Assembly: GCA_033816765.1 (NCBI GenBank)
Contig: CM066287.1
Span: 1,054,001 to 1,118,000, forward strand
Direction: 5' to 3'
Length of the DNA stretch: 64,000 nucleotides
From: Nothopassalora personata
Lineage: Eukaryota > Ascomycota > Dothideomycetes > Mycosphaerellales > Mycosphaerellaceae
In this document: positions 11,283-20,509 of the stretch, one piece after another
How positions within the stretch are numbered: position 1 is the stretch's first letter
Layout: each line of letters begins with the position of its first letter
Made by a program: the position numbers and the translations under genes
The notes under the pieces: model-generated
Told to the model about the DNA's origin: nothing
Databases searched by the model: none
The model's input: only the letters and a program-made list of their open reading frames with translations

Positions 11283-11905
11283 GTTAGGCAATGATTATAT
11301 CAACCCCTACCTAGGGTAGATTTTTTATCTAACCTAATATAACGAGCGATATATCGTAACAATATATCGCTCGCTCGTTGTAGTAACGATAATATCGCTC
11401 ACTCGTCACCGTAGAGTTACGCTTAGTGTAAGGGTATCGCGAGCTATAAATAGTATAGATACGAAGGGTTTCCTTTCAAGGAAAGTGGCAGTATATATTG
11501 TTGTAATTAGGTATTTAACGAGTACAAGCTTCTAGATTGAAACGATAGGGTGGATTAGTAACCCTCATGAATTGCTACAAGGTGTGAGACTATCTAGCTA
11601 TAGAAAACAGTGTGATATAGTGTGTGTGTGCCAAGTCCTAACTAACATAGACCTTGGTTACCTAATTCATAACACTCCCCCTTTAGACTAACTACTATAA
11701 AGACAGTCTAATTAACTTAATATTACCTATGTTACTGTATTAGTCTCGAACACCTTCGCTAGTTCTAGATACTAGGTTTCTGCCATAAGCAAGCACATAC
11801 TAAGGATAGTGATCTTGTTAGATTTGCATATATAAGAGACCTACTCTTAGACACACTTAGGCCTTATCTTTCCGCTTTTAGAAGTGAATAGAAGGTTCTC
11901 TCGGC
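11283..11905 (-). repeat. Possible Copia-type LTR remnant
   Basis: On the minus strand a polypurine run AGGGGGAG (about 11675-11682) is followed at 11674 by TGTTATGAATTAGG, which looks like a 3' LTR start after a polypurine tract. The sequence to its left is AT-rich, has a TATTTATAG box near 11445 and a hairpin at about 11341-11383. No second LTR or target duplication was found, and the sequence right of 11682 has no clear coding signal. It differs from Copia A/B. Low-confidence call. Confidence 0.35.
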
Positions 11906-11910
11906 TTAAG

Positions 11911-12107
11911 TGTAAGGGGCAGCCCAGTGGCTAACCCCTACATGTGGCCTTGCATGTGACATGCGGTCGCGACCGGCTGCCAAGCCGCACGTGACACGCA
12001 TGAGTACACCTTGCGACGCGCGATGCGTCTTGAACAAAAGGCAAGAATTAGTTCATCTACGACTGGCAGGTCGTGGGCGTGCTATACATTGCGACATCCC
12101 CTTAACA
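11911..12107 (+). repeat. 5' LTR of Gypsy-I (197 bp)
   Basis: It starts TGTAAGGGGC and ends CCCCTTAACA, giving short inverted ends. It matches the 3' LTR (18578-18774) base for base as far as I can read. Right after it comes GTTCTAATTCTTC, which has no obvious TGG primer-binding start; the same stretch is conserved behind the RIPed LTR at 53276-53473, so priming may be unusual. Confidence 0.96.
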
Positions 12108-12144
12108 GTTCTAATTCTTCTCTTCGTTGCAATCCATACACGCC

Positions 12145-13311
12145 ATGGAGTCCGAACGCGACGACAGCAGCGCTACGCTTGCGGCTCCCCTGAGCCCTAG
12201 GGCCCAGCAACAAGCGAGGCGTGCAGCCTTAGTCGCAAGGAGGGATGCCCTTCGGGCAGAGGTTGAGGAGAAGGAGATACAGAGGGAGATTGAACAGTTG
12301 GAGATCTTGCGGGACGCAAGCGTGCCGCCGGCGGACCCTCAGGGCGAATCCGGCGGAGAACTATCCCCTACTCCCCCTCCCCCTCCTCCATCTGTAGTAA
12401 CTGACGATGATATCGCAGCTCGAGGCGCGGTCGCATCGCATGCGACACGTTTGCGTCTCAAAGAACCTACGCCTTTTAGAGGGGACTCGATCAAGAAAGC
12501 ACGGGTATTCCTAAGGGAGCTCTCTCTTGTCTTTGCCCTCTCAGGCGGCACGTATGCGACGAACGAGTCAAAGGTCCTGTATGGGGTTATGTACCTAAGC
12601 GGAGAGGCAAGTGAGCGATGGCACGCCAACCATAGCGTCCTTGACCTTAAAGGGTATACATACCAGGACTTTGAGGAGTTCTGTCGAGACGCATGCGGTG
12701 ATCCTGTGAACCGCGTGCTCAACGTGATGTTGGAGTATGAGGCGGTGAAACAGAAGGACAACCAGACAGTGCGTCAGTTTGCGACTGAGCTGGATGTCAT
12801 GGAGGATCAGTTGGGGGACTATACGGAGGCGCAACGCGTGCGACATATGCTCGCTAAGCTTGCGCCTGGCCTGCGGTCCGCAATCGTCAAGTTTCATGAC
12901 ATCCCAACAACCAGAGAGGAACTGGTGATCCTGGCTTCGCGCATTGAAAGCACGGAGCGTGGCAGCGGAGGGCACGACCGCGGGCAGCATGGTCGCCGCA
13001 GGCGAGAGACTGAGGGCGACCAAGGGCGAAGCGATCGTGGCTCGAAGCAGCAGAAGCATAGTCAGGCGTCGCGCGACCCGGGTGCGAGTTAACAGCGGGA
13101 CGCCGGCGGATCGTCTGTGACCTTTGATAGGACCAAAGCGGAGTGCTATGGATGCCATAAGAAGGGTCACATTAAGACGGATTGCCCGAACAGGCACCTG
13201 TGGAAGGACCGTGGCGCGCAAGCGGTTCGCAGGGTAGACGCTGCGAAGGCTCTGACTGAGAAGGGCAGCGACCAGGGAAAAGGCAGAGGACCAGAAGTGG
13301 GTCGCTCCTGA
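12145..13311 (+). pseudogene. Gypsy-I gag, interrupted by one in-frame TAA
   Basis: The start at 12145 (context GCCATGG) is preferred over the upstream in-frame ATG at 12127. The N-terminal third is rich in Glu/Arg/Gln and probably coiled-coil. It is followed by the retrotransposon gag domain (about 12470-12960, including LSGEASERWHAN) and a basic segment. The frame stops at TAA 13090-13092, but the same frame continues to 13311 and carries the CCHC zinc knuckle CYGCHKKGHIKTDC. The RIPed relative near 52290 has TAG TAG at the matching place, consistent with two original glutamine codons, so the TAA most simply comes from a C-to-T change. Whether the stop is read through is unknown. Confidence 0.85.
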
Positions 13312-13859
13312 GTCCGAGTTTTCCTGAAGTCGACCCCTTGAGGCGAGTGGATGTGTGTCCATCGCAGCGACCAGGGAAAAGGCAGAGGACCATAAGTGGG
13401 TCGCTCCTGAGTCCGAGTTTTCCTGAAGTCGACCCCTTGAGGCGAGTGGATGTGTGTCCATCGCAGCGACCAGGGAAAAGGCAGAGGACCATAAGTGGGT
13501 CGCTCCTGAGTCCGAGTTTTCCTGAAGTCGACCCCTTGAGGCGAGTGGATGTGTGTCCATCGCAGCGACCAGGGAAAAGGCAGAGGACCATAAGTGGGTC
13601 GCTCCTGAGTCCGAGTTTTCCTGAAGTCGACCCCTTGAGGCGAGTGGATGTGTGTCCATCGCAGCGACCAGGGAAAAGGCAGAGGACCATAAGTGGGTCG
13701 CTCCTGAGTCCGAGTTTTCCTGAAGTCGACCCCTTGAGGCGAGTGGATGTGTGTCCATCGCAGCGACCAGGGAAAAGGCAGAGGACCATAAGTGGGTCGC
13801 TCCTGAGTCCGAGTTTTCCTGAAGTCGACCCCTTGAGGCGAGTGGATGCGTGTCCAGCG
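13266..13859 (+). repeat. 99-bp tandem repeat, six units
   Basis: Units start with CAGCGACCAGGGAAAAGG at 13266, 13365, 13464, 13563, 13662 and 13761. Internal units appear identical; the first has CCAGAAGTGG where the others have CCATAAGTGG, and the last diverges at its end. 99 bp equals 33 codons, so the pol frame stays open. The related RIPed element has a single unit at about 52020-52095 (minus). The unit is free of stops in several frames on both strands, which creates long spurious reverse frames. Confidence 0.95.
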
Positions 13860-14834
13860 CGTCACTTGCGAGGCGCAGTCGAGACTCGTGAGGGCTTTCG
13901 CGAGGCCACGTTTCTCCTGGATGACTGTGCGGATCTCAGCCTAGTGTCGTATGAGTATGTACTCCGACATCAAATGCAACCCATTGATGGGGCAAGGCTG
14001 CCGAAGTTAGAGTCGTATGCGCATGACCCAGGGTATTGCTACGGCGCCTTTGCGGTTCGGCTGCGACTCGCTGATGACGCGGGAGTAGAGCGCGTGAGTG
14101 ACGCCATCTGCTACGCGGTGCCTATGGGTAGGCCATCAGTGATTTTGGGTAGACCCTGGCGGCATCGTAATCGGATAGTGAAGGCCGATAAGGATGACCA
14201 GTGGTACTACGGTGCAGAGACGCCTGCGGTTCAGCAGCGTGACGCACGCGAGTTCCTTGAGGATCTCGAGAGCTCAAAGCAGGTTTATGCGATGAGTGTT
14301 CGGGCTATTGCTGCAGCAGTACCTGAAGGAGAGGGCCCCTCGTGGCCTGAAGAATTTGCAGACTTCCGAGATGTATACGCACCTAATGAGCAGGCGAAGC
14401 GCAAGATGCCCGACGGGGTTGAGCATGCGATTGATCTCGTTGAAGGAAAGAAACCCCCTTTCAAGCCGCTGTACCACCAGTCCTTGACTGAGTTGGAGGC
14501 CTTGAAGGAGTACCTTGCGCAAGCAATGGAGAAGGGGTGGATTAGGCGGTCCGCAAGCGAGGCGGGTGCGCCTATCCTGTTCGTGCCAAAGAAGAATGGC
14601 ACTCTTAGGCTCTGTGTTGATTACAGAGGCCTGAATGAGATTACAGTGAAGAACCGATACCCCCTGCCCCTAATCAGCGAGACGCTAGATAGGCTATCAG
14701 GTTCCAGGTTCTTCACTACAATCGATTTGAAGGACGCCTACCATCGTATCCCTATTAAGCGAGGCGATGAGTGGAAGACTGCGTTTCGCACGCGATACGG
14801 ACACTACGAGTACCTGGTGATGCCGTTCGGTTGA
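13338..14834 (+). pseudogene. Gypsy-I pol part 1: protease and N-terminal reverse transcriptase
   Basis: This frame is -1 relative to gag. After the 33-residue repeats comes a retropepsin-like domain (about 13860-14190) whose active-site region reads [13 protein letters not shown]; the RIPed copy near 51965 has a Gly where this one has Cys, so the protease may be impaired here. The RT begins near 14440 and shows [20 protein letters not shown], then [10 protein letters not shown] and YLVMPFG, where the frame ends in TGA (14832-14834). Compared with the RIPed copy at 50909-51075 about 56 bp are missing directly after this point, including the TNAPATF-type motif. Confidence 0.9.
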
Positions 14835-14844
14835 TGACATTTGC

Positions 14845-16832
14845 GTGGTCTACCTAGATGATATCCTCATCTACAGCGAGACGCGTGAGGCACACGTGCG
14901 AGCCGTACGCGCGGTGCTGGAGAGGCTACGAAAGTTTGCCCTGTTCGCAAACCCTAAGAAGTGTCACTTCTTCCAGGAGAGTGCAGAGTTCCTTGGGTTT
15001 GTCGTGAGCGCCGCAGGCGTGTCGATGGACAGGAGCAGGGTAGCCGCTATCGAGGAATGGCCTACACCTACGACCTTTCATGAGGTCCAGTCCTTCCTTG
15101 GGTTTTGCAACTTCTACCGGCGTTTTATAGAAGGATACTCAAGGGTCTGCAAGCCCCTAACGGACCTGCTAAAGGGATCCAAGGACGGCAAGAAGCACGG
15201 CCCTCTCACGTGGACCTTAAGCGAAGAGCAGGCGTTTCGACAGCTTAAGGCCGGATTCTTAGGTGCACCAATACTTAGGCACTTCGATCCTGCGCTGCGC
15301 ACGCGAGTCGAGACGGATGCCTCAGGTTTCGCGATCGCAGGTATCATATCCCAATTGTTTGGTGCTGAGTGGCATCCCATCGCGTTCTATTCACGCAAGA
15401 TGATACCAGCTGAGTGCAACTACGAGACGCACGATCAGGAGCTACTTGCAGTGGTTGAGGCTTTCAAGCATTGGAGGCCATACTTGGAGGGCGCTACGCA
15501 TGCGGTGCGAGTGCTAGTCGACCACGCTAACCTACAGGGCTTCATGACAGTAAAGCAGCTGAATGGGCGGCAAGCTCGATGGGCTACGTTCCTGCAGTCT
15601 TTTGATTTTGTAGTGGAGCATCGGCCGGGTAAGACTAACCCAGCCGACGCGCCTTCGAGACGCAGTGACTACGCAGCCATAACGCAACAAACTTCGAACT
15701 TGCTGCCTACCTTGCAAAGTAAGCTGTCTTTCTGGAAGGAGTCTCTGGAAGGGACAAGCGAGCCGACGGTGAAGCGCGTGCTTGCCACCTGCGAGGCGAT
15801 GCAGGGCGACATAGGCGCGGCGATGGCAATGCGGAGAGGTGACCTTCCCCATCAAGACAAGCCGTCTTTACCAGCAGCAGTGTGCGCTGCAGTGATACAG
15901 GGTCAAGCTTACAGCTCGACGGGTGAGTTGATCCCACTCTTGATGAAGATCGCGCAGCAGCAAGACGACCAGTGTGTCGCATGCTTGGCGCAGGCGCCAA
16001 GCGCGAGGGACGCCAAGGGATGGCATGTGAAGGATGACCTTGTGTACTGCGGAGACGCGATCGTGGTACCCAGGGATCACGCAATCAGGTCGCATCTGAT
16101 TCGCATGCACCACGACGACGTCCTCGCGGGTCACTTTGGAAGGACCAAGACTGAAGAGCTGTTGCGACGTAATTATTGGTGGGACCCACTTAGCACGGAC
16201 GTGAAACAATACGTCCAAGCCTGCAGAACCTGCCAGGGTTCGAAGGCGAGGCGCCATCGACCCTACGGCGAGCTGCAACCGCTTCCTAGACCGGAGCGAC
16301 CGTGGCAGGAAATCACCATGGATTTCATTACGGACCTACCTCCAAGCACGCGAGCCGGTTGCGTGTATGATGCGATCCTAGTGATAGTCGATCGCTACTC
16401 AAAAATGAGCTTGTACATCCCGACGACGAAGACTTGCACAGCCGTGGAGCTTGCGAGGCTCCTGCGAGACGAAGTCGTGCGACACTATGGTGTCCCGTCA
16501 GGCATAGTGAGCGACCGAGGTCCGGTCTTCACTAGTCAGTTTTGGAGTGACTTCTGCTTCGAGGCGCGTGTGAAGCGCAAGCTATCCACGGCCTTTCACC
16601 CTCAGACTGACGGCCAAACTGAGAGGGCAAACCAAACCCTCGAACAATACCTTCGTTGTTACTGCAGTGACAATCAAACTGAGTGGGCTGAGTGGCTTGC
16701 AGTTGCTGAATTCGCAGCTAATAACAGCATCCACCCAACACTGCGGATGAGTCCGTTCGAAATAGCGCACGGTTGGCGACCTGAGATTGCCCCTGCACCA
16801 ACTGGATCTCGAGACGAGACCCAGGGGGGGGG
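14845..16832 (+). pseudogene. Gypsy-I pol part 2: RT palm, RNase H, integrase core
   Basis: The frame opens with the RT catalytic motif VYLDDILIY. RNase H follows (about 15230-15620; TDASG at its start, YNTHDQELLAVV-like segment near 15420). The integrase has an HHCC zinc-binding region (LIRMHHDD...GHFGRTKTE, then CRTCQGS) and DDE residues in MDFITDLP, SDRGPVFTSQF and TDGQTERANQ (about 16320-16640). The upstream RT portion is in another frame because of the deletion near 14832. At the G9 run (16824-16832) the reading frame shifts; the conserved protein continues in frame 2, while this frame ends at 16971. Confidence 0.92.
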
Positions 16833-17371
16833 AAGTACCAGCAGCGGTAACAGCTGCGAGTCGCATGCGAAAACTACGCGCTACACTCGAGGAGCGATGG
16901 AAGGCTGCAGCAGAAAGCCAGGCTCGCTACTACAACAAGACCCACCAAGCCAAGACCTACCGCGTAGGTGACTTAGTCCTGTTGTCAACGAAGAACCTCA
17001 AGTTGGCAGTGCCAAAGAAGAAGATGGGTCCGAAGTTCATCGGCCCATACCGCATTACGGACGCTGTCGGTTCGCAGGCGTACCGCCTAGCGCTACCAGC
17101 CGACTCAAGGCTCCACAACGTCTTCCATGTCTCTCTCCTCGAGCCGTATATCGGTAGCGATGAGGATGGACCCGTACCCCCTCTAGCTAATGAGGACGGA
17201 GAGTATGAGGTAGAGGCAGTGCTGGATAGGCGTAAGCGCAAGGGCAAGCTGCAGTATCTAGTCCAGTGGAAGGACTGGCCAGAGGAGTACAACAGCTGGG
17301 AACCGGCGGAGGGCCTCGCGAATGCGGATCGCATGGTAGCCGGCTATGAGGCGTCAAGGAGAAGCAAATGA
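16833..17371 (+). pseudogene. Gypsy-I pol part 3: integrase C-terminus and chromodomain
   Basis: It contains the GPF/Y-type module (KKMGPKFIGPYRI..., then HNVFHVSLLEPY) and, at the C-terminus, a chromodomain (YEVEAVLDRRKRKGKLQYLV, then QWKDWPEEYNSWEP). Chromodomains are known to direct chromovirus integration to heterochromatin, which would fit this nested neighbourhood. The frame is +1 shifted from part 2 owing to one extra G in the run at 16824-16832, judged by comparison with 41640-41660 (minus). Confidence 0.92.
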
Positions 17372-17505
17372 GACTGGCACTGGAGCACAAACAAAACTTT
17401 TCTCAACTATAAACAAAACAAAAGCTGAAGAGTGGCGCGCCCACCAGGGGCCACGCAGAGTGGTAGCAGGCGAGGAGCCCGCGAGCAGCGTGTGAGGCGA
17501 GCGCC
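17372..17505. other. Intergenic gap between the convergent pol and antisense genes
   Basis: 134 bp separate the pol stop (17369-17371) from the antisense stop (17506). It includes an A-rich stretch (ACAAACAAAACTTT and AAACAAAACAAAAGC, about 17386-17427) that could serve 3' end formation for either transcript. No other feature seen. Confidence 0.4.
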
Positions 17506-18276
17506 TCAGTTGTCGTCACGCAGTGACTCAGGCAAGAATGCCTGGTCGGCAGTGGTGGCGGCGGCGGCGGAGGCACGCATGCGGGTCTCCCCGGCACGCT
17601 TGTGCTTGTAGGCATTGAACTGCCTGATGGCCTATAGGAAGGGTCAGCCGAAGCACAGGGGACGCACTAGAGCCCTCCCCCGCGAGTAGCAGTCGACTCG
17701 CACGAGCGAAGCAGCGACTTACCTCCTTGATGTCGTTGCCCAGCTGGGCACACAGGCGGATCTGCTCCACCAGCTCCTGCTGCTGGAGGTCTGTGGGCGC
17801 CTGGCCCATCATGGCCGTGAGGAAGTCGCGCTGGGACCGCGCGTCGCGCAGGCGGCTCACCAGCGAGGCGATGGCGTGGCTGGTGTTGGGCACGCAGCTG
17901 TGTTTGCTGCGCCTGCAGCGGCCACACTTCTTCAGGAGCTCGCCGGTGGTGACACTATCACAGTCATCGGCCTCGTCTAGCAAGTGGTTAGCATGCGAAT
18001 CGCAGGCGACGCGCGTGGAGACTTACCCCTGACGAAGTACGGGAGGCACCGCATGCACATGTTGATTCTCTGCGAGAGCTTGGTGGCTGGCGAGGGCGTT
18101 GGTGGCTGCGAGGGTGATGCTGGTCGCTTGCGACCACCAGGCGTTCTGGGTGCGTCGCGCACCAGAGCCGCCTGGCGGCGCTCGTCTTCTGCGGCGCTGG
18201 TGGTGCTGTCGCTGCTGGTGCTGCTGGAGGAGGCGGAGCGGCCAGAGAATGGCGGCGAGGAGGGCACGGCCGACAT
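17506..18276 (-). CDS. Antisense three-exon gene in the Gypsy-I 3' region (Cys-cluster/coiled-coil protein)
   Basis: Exon 1 is 18276-18027 (250 nt), exon 2 17976-17723 (254 nt), exon 3 17631-17506 (126 nt including TGA); together they encode 209 aa. Intron 1 (17977-18026, 50 nt) has GTAAGT, a GCTAAC branch point and TAG. Intron 2 (17632-17722, 91 nt) has GTAAGT, GCTGAC and TAG. The protein starts with a Ser/Thr-rich region, then has the motif CMRC, a cysteine 11 residues later, and after 11 more residues CGRCRRSKHSC. The spacing C-x2-C-x11-C-x11-C-x2-C-x6-C resembles, but does not match, the Zn(II)2Cys6 cluster. A helical, Gln/Glu-rich region follows. The RIPed Gypsy-I copies keep exon 2 at exactly 254 nt with both splice sites, so this is a family feature. 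It may bind nucleic acid; function unknown. Confidence 0.75.
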
Positions 18277-18394
18277 GATGATGATGATGATGCTGGCGAG
18301 GCGCTTGCGATGATGGTGCGGTGCGGGTGCGTGGTGGTGGTGTGGCGAAGGTGATGAGCTGGGGAGCGTGCTGAGAAAGGGCTGGGTTGGGCTG

Positions 18395-18406
18395 GAGTTT
18401 TATGCC
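18395..18406 (-). promoter_or_regulatory. TATA-like box for the antisense gene
   Basis: On the minus strand the sequence reads GGCATAAAACTC, about 120 bp upstream of the ATG at 18276. It lies inside the element between the antisense ATG and the 3' LTR. This is a motif match without other support. Confidence 0.35.
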
Positions 18407-18562
18407 CCTAACCAGCTGCGTCGGCATGGCAACCAAGCCTCACTCACCTACACCTACATGACGACACGCACGCAACCCGCATGTGGGCCGCATAGCAACT
18501 ATGGTTCTGGAAGTACATAGGAGCCTCTACGTAGCAACTAGCGAGCTGAGGACAGCTCGCAC

Positions 18563-18573
18563 GGGAGGGGAGG
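18563..18573 (+). promoter_or_regulatory. Polypurine tract of Gypsy-I
   Basis: GGGAGGGGAGG lies a few bases before the 3' LTR start (18578), the position expected for plus-strand DNA priming in LTR retrotransposons. Confidence 0.75.
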
Positions 18574-18577
18574 CAAT

Positions 18578-18774
18578 TGTAAGGGGCAGCCCAGTGGCTA
18601 ACCCCTACATGTGGCCTTGCATGTGACATGCGGTCGCGACCGGCTGCCAAGCCGCACGTGACACGCATGAGTACACCTTGCGACGCGCGATGCGTCTTGA
18701 ACAAAAGGCAAGAATTAGTTCATCTACGACTGGCAGGTCGTGGGCGTGCTATACATTGCGACATCCCCTTAACA
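18578..18774 (+). repeat. 3' LTR of Gypsy-I (197 bp)
   Basis: Identical by eye to the 5' LTR. It is followed directly by TTAAG (18775-18779), which repeats 11906-11910. Identity of the LTRs indicates a recent insertion. Confidence 0.96.
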
Positions 18775-19544
18775 TTAAGAAGGTCTAGCTAGGCAGCAAC
18801 GCACAAACCTCGTAGGTACGTATAAAAGAAGCTAGTTCTTTACTAAACAACTCTCTCTGCTTTATACTACTTTACACCTCTCTTCCTACCTTTTTAGACT
18901 ACTATACACACTTACACACCCTAACAACTACTACATACACATTCTTAAAGCTTTTTAAGAAGCTTTTAGTAAGGTATGCTATATATGTAATAGTGTTTTA
19001 AGGGTGTTACTAACTTGTAAGTAGCATTATAGCAGATGTTATTAAGTAGACTGCTATAAACTAGTTTAGTAGTACTAGTAATGTCTTTAGTAGTGGATCT
19101 AGCTCTAGTAACGATTAAGATCCTAATAAGCGTCCTCCTAGTAATGGTAGAAAGGGTCTGCCTACATCTAATAGGATCTCTAAGCGTGAGACCTTTATTA
19201 AGGCACTTAGACTAGTTAAGTAGATTATCGAGAGCAAGCGTAAGATTACTAAGAAGAATATAACCTTACAGCTTACTATAGCATCCCTTAAGGTTGCCTT
19301 CTATAAGAAGAAGCTTCTAACTACTAAGGGTAGTATTACTAATCTACTAAACTAGGGTTAGATTAACGCGGCTGCCTAGGATTTCGATTACATAACAGTC
19401 GACCCTTAAGGTCGTATTTCTAACACTATTACTATGAACCTTAATAGTAGTTAGAACTACCTTCCTACCTTGTAGGCTTCCGCTATGGACTATCTTATTT
19501 AGCACTTTAGTAGCGCCTATAACCGCTACAAGGAGAGATCCAAG
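18775..19544. other. Unassigned RIPed sequence
   Basis: The stretch is rich in TA and in stop codons and has a coding-like texture on the plus strand (AAG-, GAG- and CTT-rich triplets between about 19170 and 19340). I cannot match it to any other element in the window. It may be a RIPed gene or part of another repeat. It ends where Gypsy-II homology begins. Confidence 0.4.
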
Positions 19545-20509
19545 TTACGAGGAGGACACTATATTTAATAACATACACTACTACCGAATGACTAACAATT
19601 AGAGATCGACATTAAGATTAGATTGTTTAGCATAATAGTACGAGGAGTTAACTATGAAGTCGAGAAGGAGTCTCGATATAGTTACGGAAGCCTTCATTAG
19701 CGTTTCTATTACTAGGACTCGTGTTAAACCTACTACGACGCTAAAGCAGGCGTAGGGTACTGGCTACAACAGTCAGTAGGAACCCTAGGAGCACAATATA
19801 GACAAAACAAGCTCTAGGAAGTAGATGTAGACGAATCTTGCTTCGACGACGATAAAGAAAACTAGGATCTAGAATGGAACGGACGCTAGTCACTAGCTCC
19901 CGAACAATAAACGAATAAGCTAGACACTATCGAAGAAGATTACGTACCGGAAGAGTTAAGCGAGGACTTATCCGAAGGAGAAGAGAGCGACACCGACGAC
20001 GAAAACGAAGTATGCACGTTTACGGTAGACGCGCTAAGAAAGCTCTATAAGTTAATTATCTACCTCTAACGAAGGCATAAAGAATTCCTACTAAAGTTCT
20101 TAGGGAAACGATACCTAAACCCTAGCGAGTTCGATAAGACACTCGACACGATAAGGGGCATAGTGTAGGGCTACCTAACCATAAACGACACCGAGAACTT
20201 AGCTAAAGCGGTTATCGAACGACTACCTATAGGAAGCCGGATAACAGGTACCGGATACCTAACACTAGTAGGAACTTTCGTCTTAAACGAACTACGAACA
20301 GTAGTATAGTATGTATAGGCTCTCTACTTAGAATCGTAGAAGATCTAGGAACGTAATAGACTATAAGTGTGGACATAGGGCAACGGGCTATAGGTTCTAG
20401 CCGAAGCCTCTAGGCACGAAGTTTCGCGAACTACATACTATTCGGGAAAAGGATTAGCTCCCTAGGAATGAGCGACTAAAGGGAGTTATGTAACACTTAG
20501 GCTTACGCA

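Larger units (their letters stand above)
11911..18774 (+). mobile_element. Gypsy-I (Ty3/Gypsy chromovirus), complete, not RIPed
   Basis: The element is 6,864 bp long and bounded by 197-bp LTRs that I read as identical. It is flanked by the 5-bp duplication TTAAG (11906-11910 and 18775-18779). Order inside: gag with zinc knuckle, protease, reverse transcriptase, RNase H, integrase, chromodomain, then an antisense gene (17506-18276), a polypurine tract and the 3' LTR. CpA/TpG are normal, unlike every other Gypsy copy in the window. Lesions: in-frame TAA in gag (13090), six-unit tandem expansion (13266-13859), about 56-bp deletion in RT (after 14831) and a +1 change in a G run (16824-16832). It could move only in trans in its present state. 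Confidence 0.97.

Noticed and set aside
13266..13859. CRISPR-like regular repeats
   Set aside because: The 99-bp units abut without spacers, lie inside a eukaryotic retrotransposon and are coding.
12595..13865. Long minus-strand ORFs (387, 232 and 205 codons) across the gag-pol junction
   Set aside because: They exist because the 99-bp unit is a multiple of three and free of stops on the minus strand in these frames. They consist mostly of the translated repeat and overlap gag/pol, which have clear domains.
17727..18313. Plus-strand ORFs of 101 and 109 codons downstream of Gypsy-I pol
   Set aside because: They are shadows of the antisense gene; the plus-strand translations have no motif, whereas the minus strand has consistent splice signals and Cys motifs.
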